Origin: Bacillota bacterium | Lineage (GTDB): Bacteria; Bacillota; Clostridia; Christensenellales; Aristaeellaceae | DNA: 64,000 bases | Assembly (NCBI GenBank): GCA_023411395.1 | Contig: JAEYOV010000071.1 | Location: 201,956 to 265,955, forward strand | Direction of reading: 5' to 3' | Shown here: positions 63,923 to 64,000 of the stretch, piece after piece | How the letters are laid out: each line of letters starts with the position of its first letter | How positions within the stretch are numbered: the first letter of the stretch is position 1 | Translations under genes and position numbers: made by a program | Notes under the pieces: model-generated | Database searches by the model: none | What the model saw: only the letters and a program-made list of their open reading frames with translations | Told to the model about the DNA's origin: nothing

Positions 63923-64000
63923 GTTATAGAAGAATAAACAGCGGTGTCAAGGAGCGAGGAATGAAGGAAAAACAGGGATAGGAAACACAGCAAGCCGTGT

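Noticed and set aside
1..64000. CRISPR arrays, rRNA genes, insertion sequences, prophage genes
   Set aside because: No regularly spaced repeats, rRNA motifs, transposase or phage domains were recognised on either strand.

Overview
The window looks like a chromosomal segment of a Gram-positive anaerobe of the class Clostridia, with base composition judged by eye at around the mid-50s percent GC. The evidence is the yloU-fakA-recG gene order, a T-box leader, AGGAGG ribosome binding sites, pyruvate phosphate dikinase, and two hints of spore-coat genes: a transglutaminase fragment and a sigma-K-like promoter in front of a Cys/Pro-rich protein. The species cannot be named from the sequence.

Layout. 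1-11.7 kb: a biosynthetic locus. A three-module non-ribosomal peptide synthetase with a terminal reductase and a downstream PaaK-like acyl-adenylating enzyme (cut by the window edge) run on the minus strand. A MATE exporter fused to a histidine-kinase-type ATPase domain is divergent from them. 11.7-17.5 kb: an apparently inserted segment bounded by imperfect 200-bp direct repeats that both contain the 3' half of tRNA-Pro(GGG). It carries a GT2-MshEN glycosyltransferase, a GT-C membrane glycosyltransferase and a truncated spore-coat transglutaminase. 17.7-25.3 kb: a Cys/Pro-rich probable spore-coat protein and a 2156-residue secreted protein built of SdrD-B-type repeats. 25.4-34.4 kb: rpsT, small membrane proteins, an HD-GYP phosphodiesterase operon with a 27-codon peptide gene, an FAD-Rieske oxidoreductase, a 2-hydroxyacid dehydrogenase and two transporters. 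34.7-45 kb: ilvE, an unknown gene, an RluA synthase, a HAD phosphatase, a zinc-ribbon membrane protein, and carA followed by one reading frame fusing CarB to diaminopimelate epimerase. 45-48.5 kb: a Tyr T-box operon (aminotransferase, tyrS, yigZ). 48.6-52.2 kb: class Ia ribonucleotide reductase nrdAB. 52.3-59.4 kb: yloU-fakA-recG, then ppdK. 59.5-63.9 kb: an autoregulated TetR, then an ECF sigma, anti-sigma and lipid- or cell-surface-type binding protein operon.

The points most worth following up are the CarB-DapF fusion, in which the first catalytic cysteine of the epimerase is replaced by alanine; the NRPS whose loading adenylation domain lacks the amino-group-binding Asp; the MATE-ATPase fusion next to it; the tRNA-bounded glycosyltransferase segment; and a two-copy intergenic hairpin element at 31.45 and 36.96 kb. 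Two c-di-GMP-linked proteins, the MshEN glycosyltransferase and the HD-GYP protein, occur in the same window. No CRISPR array, intact insertion sequence, phage gene or replication origin was seen.
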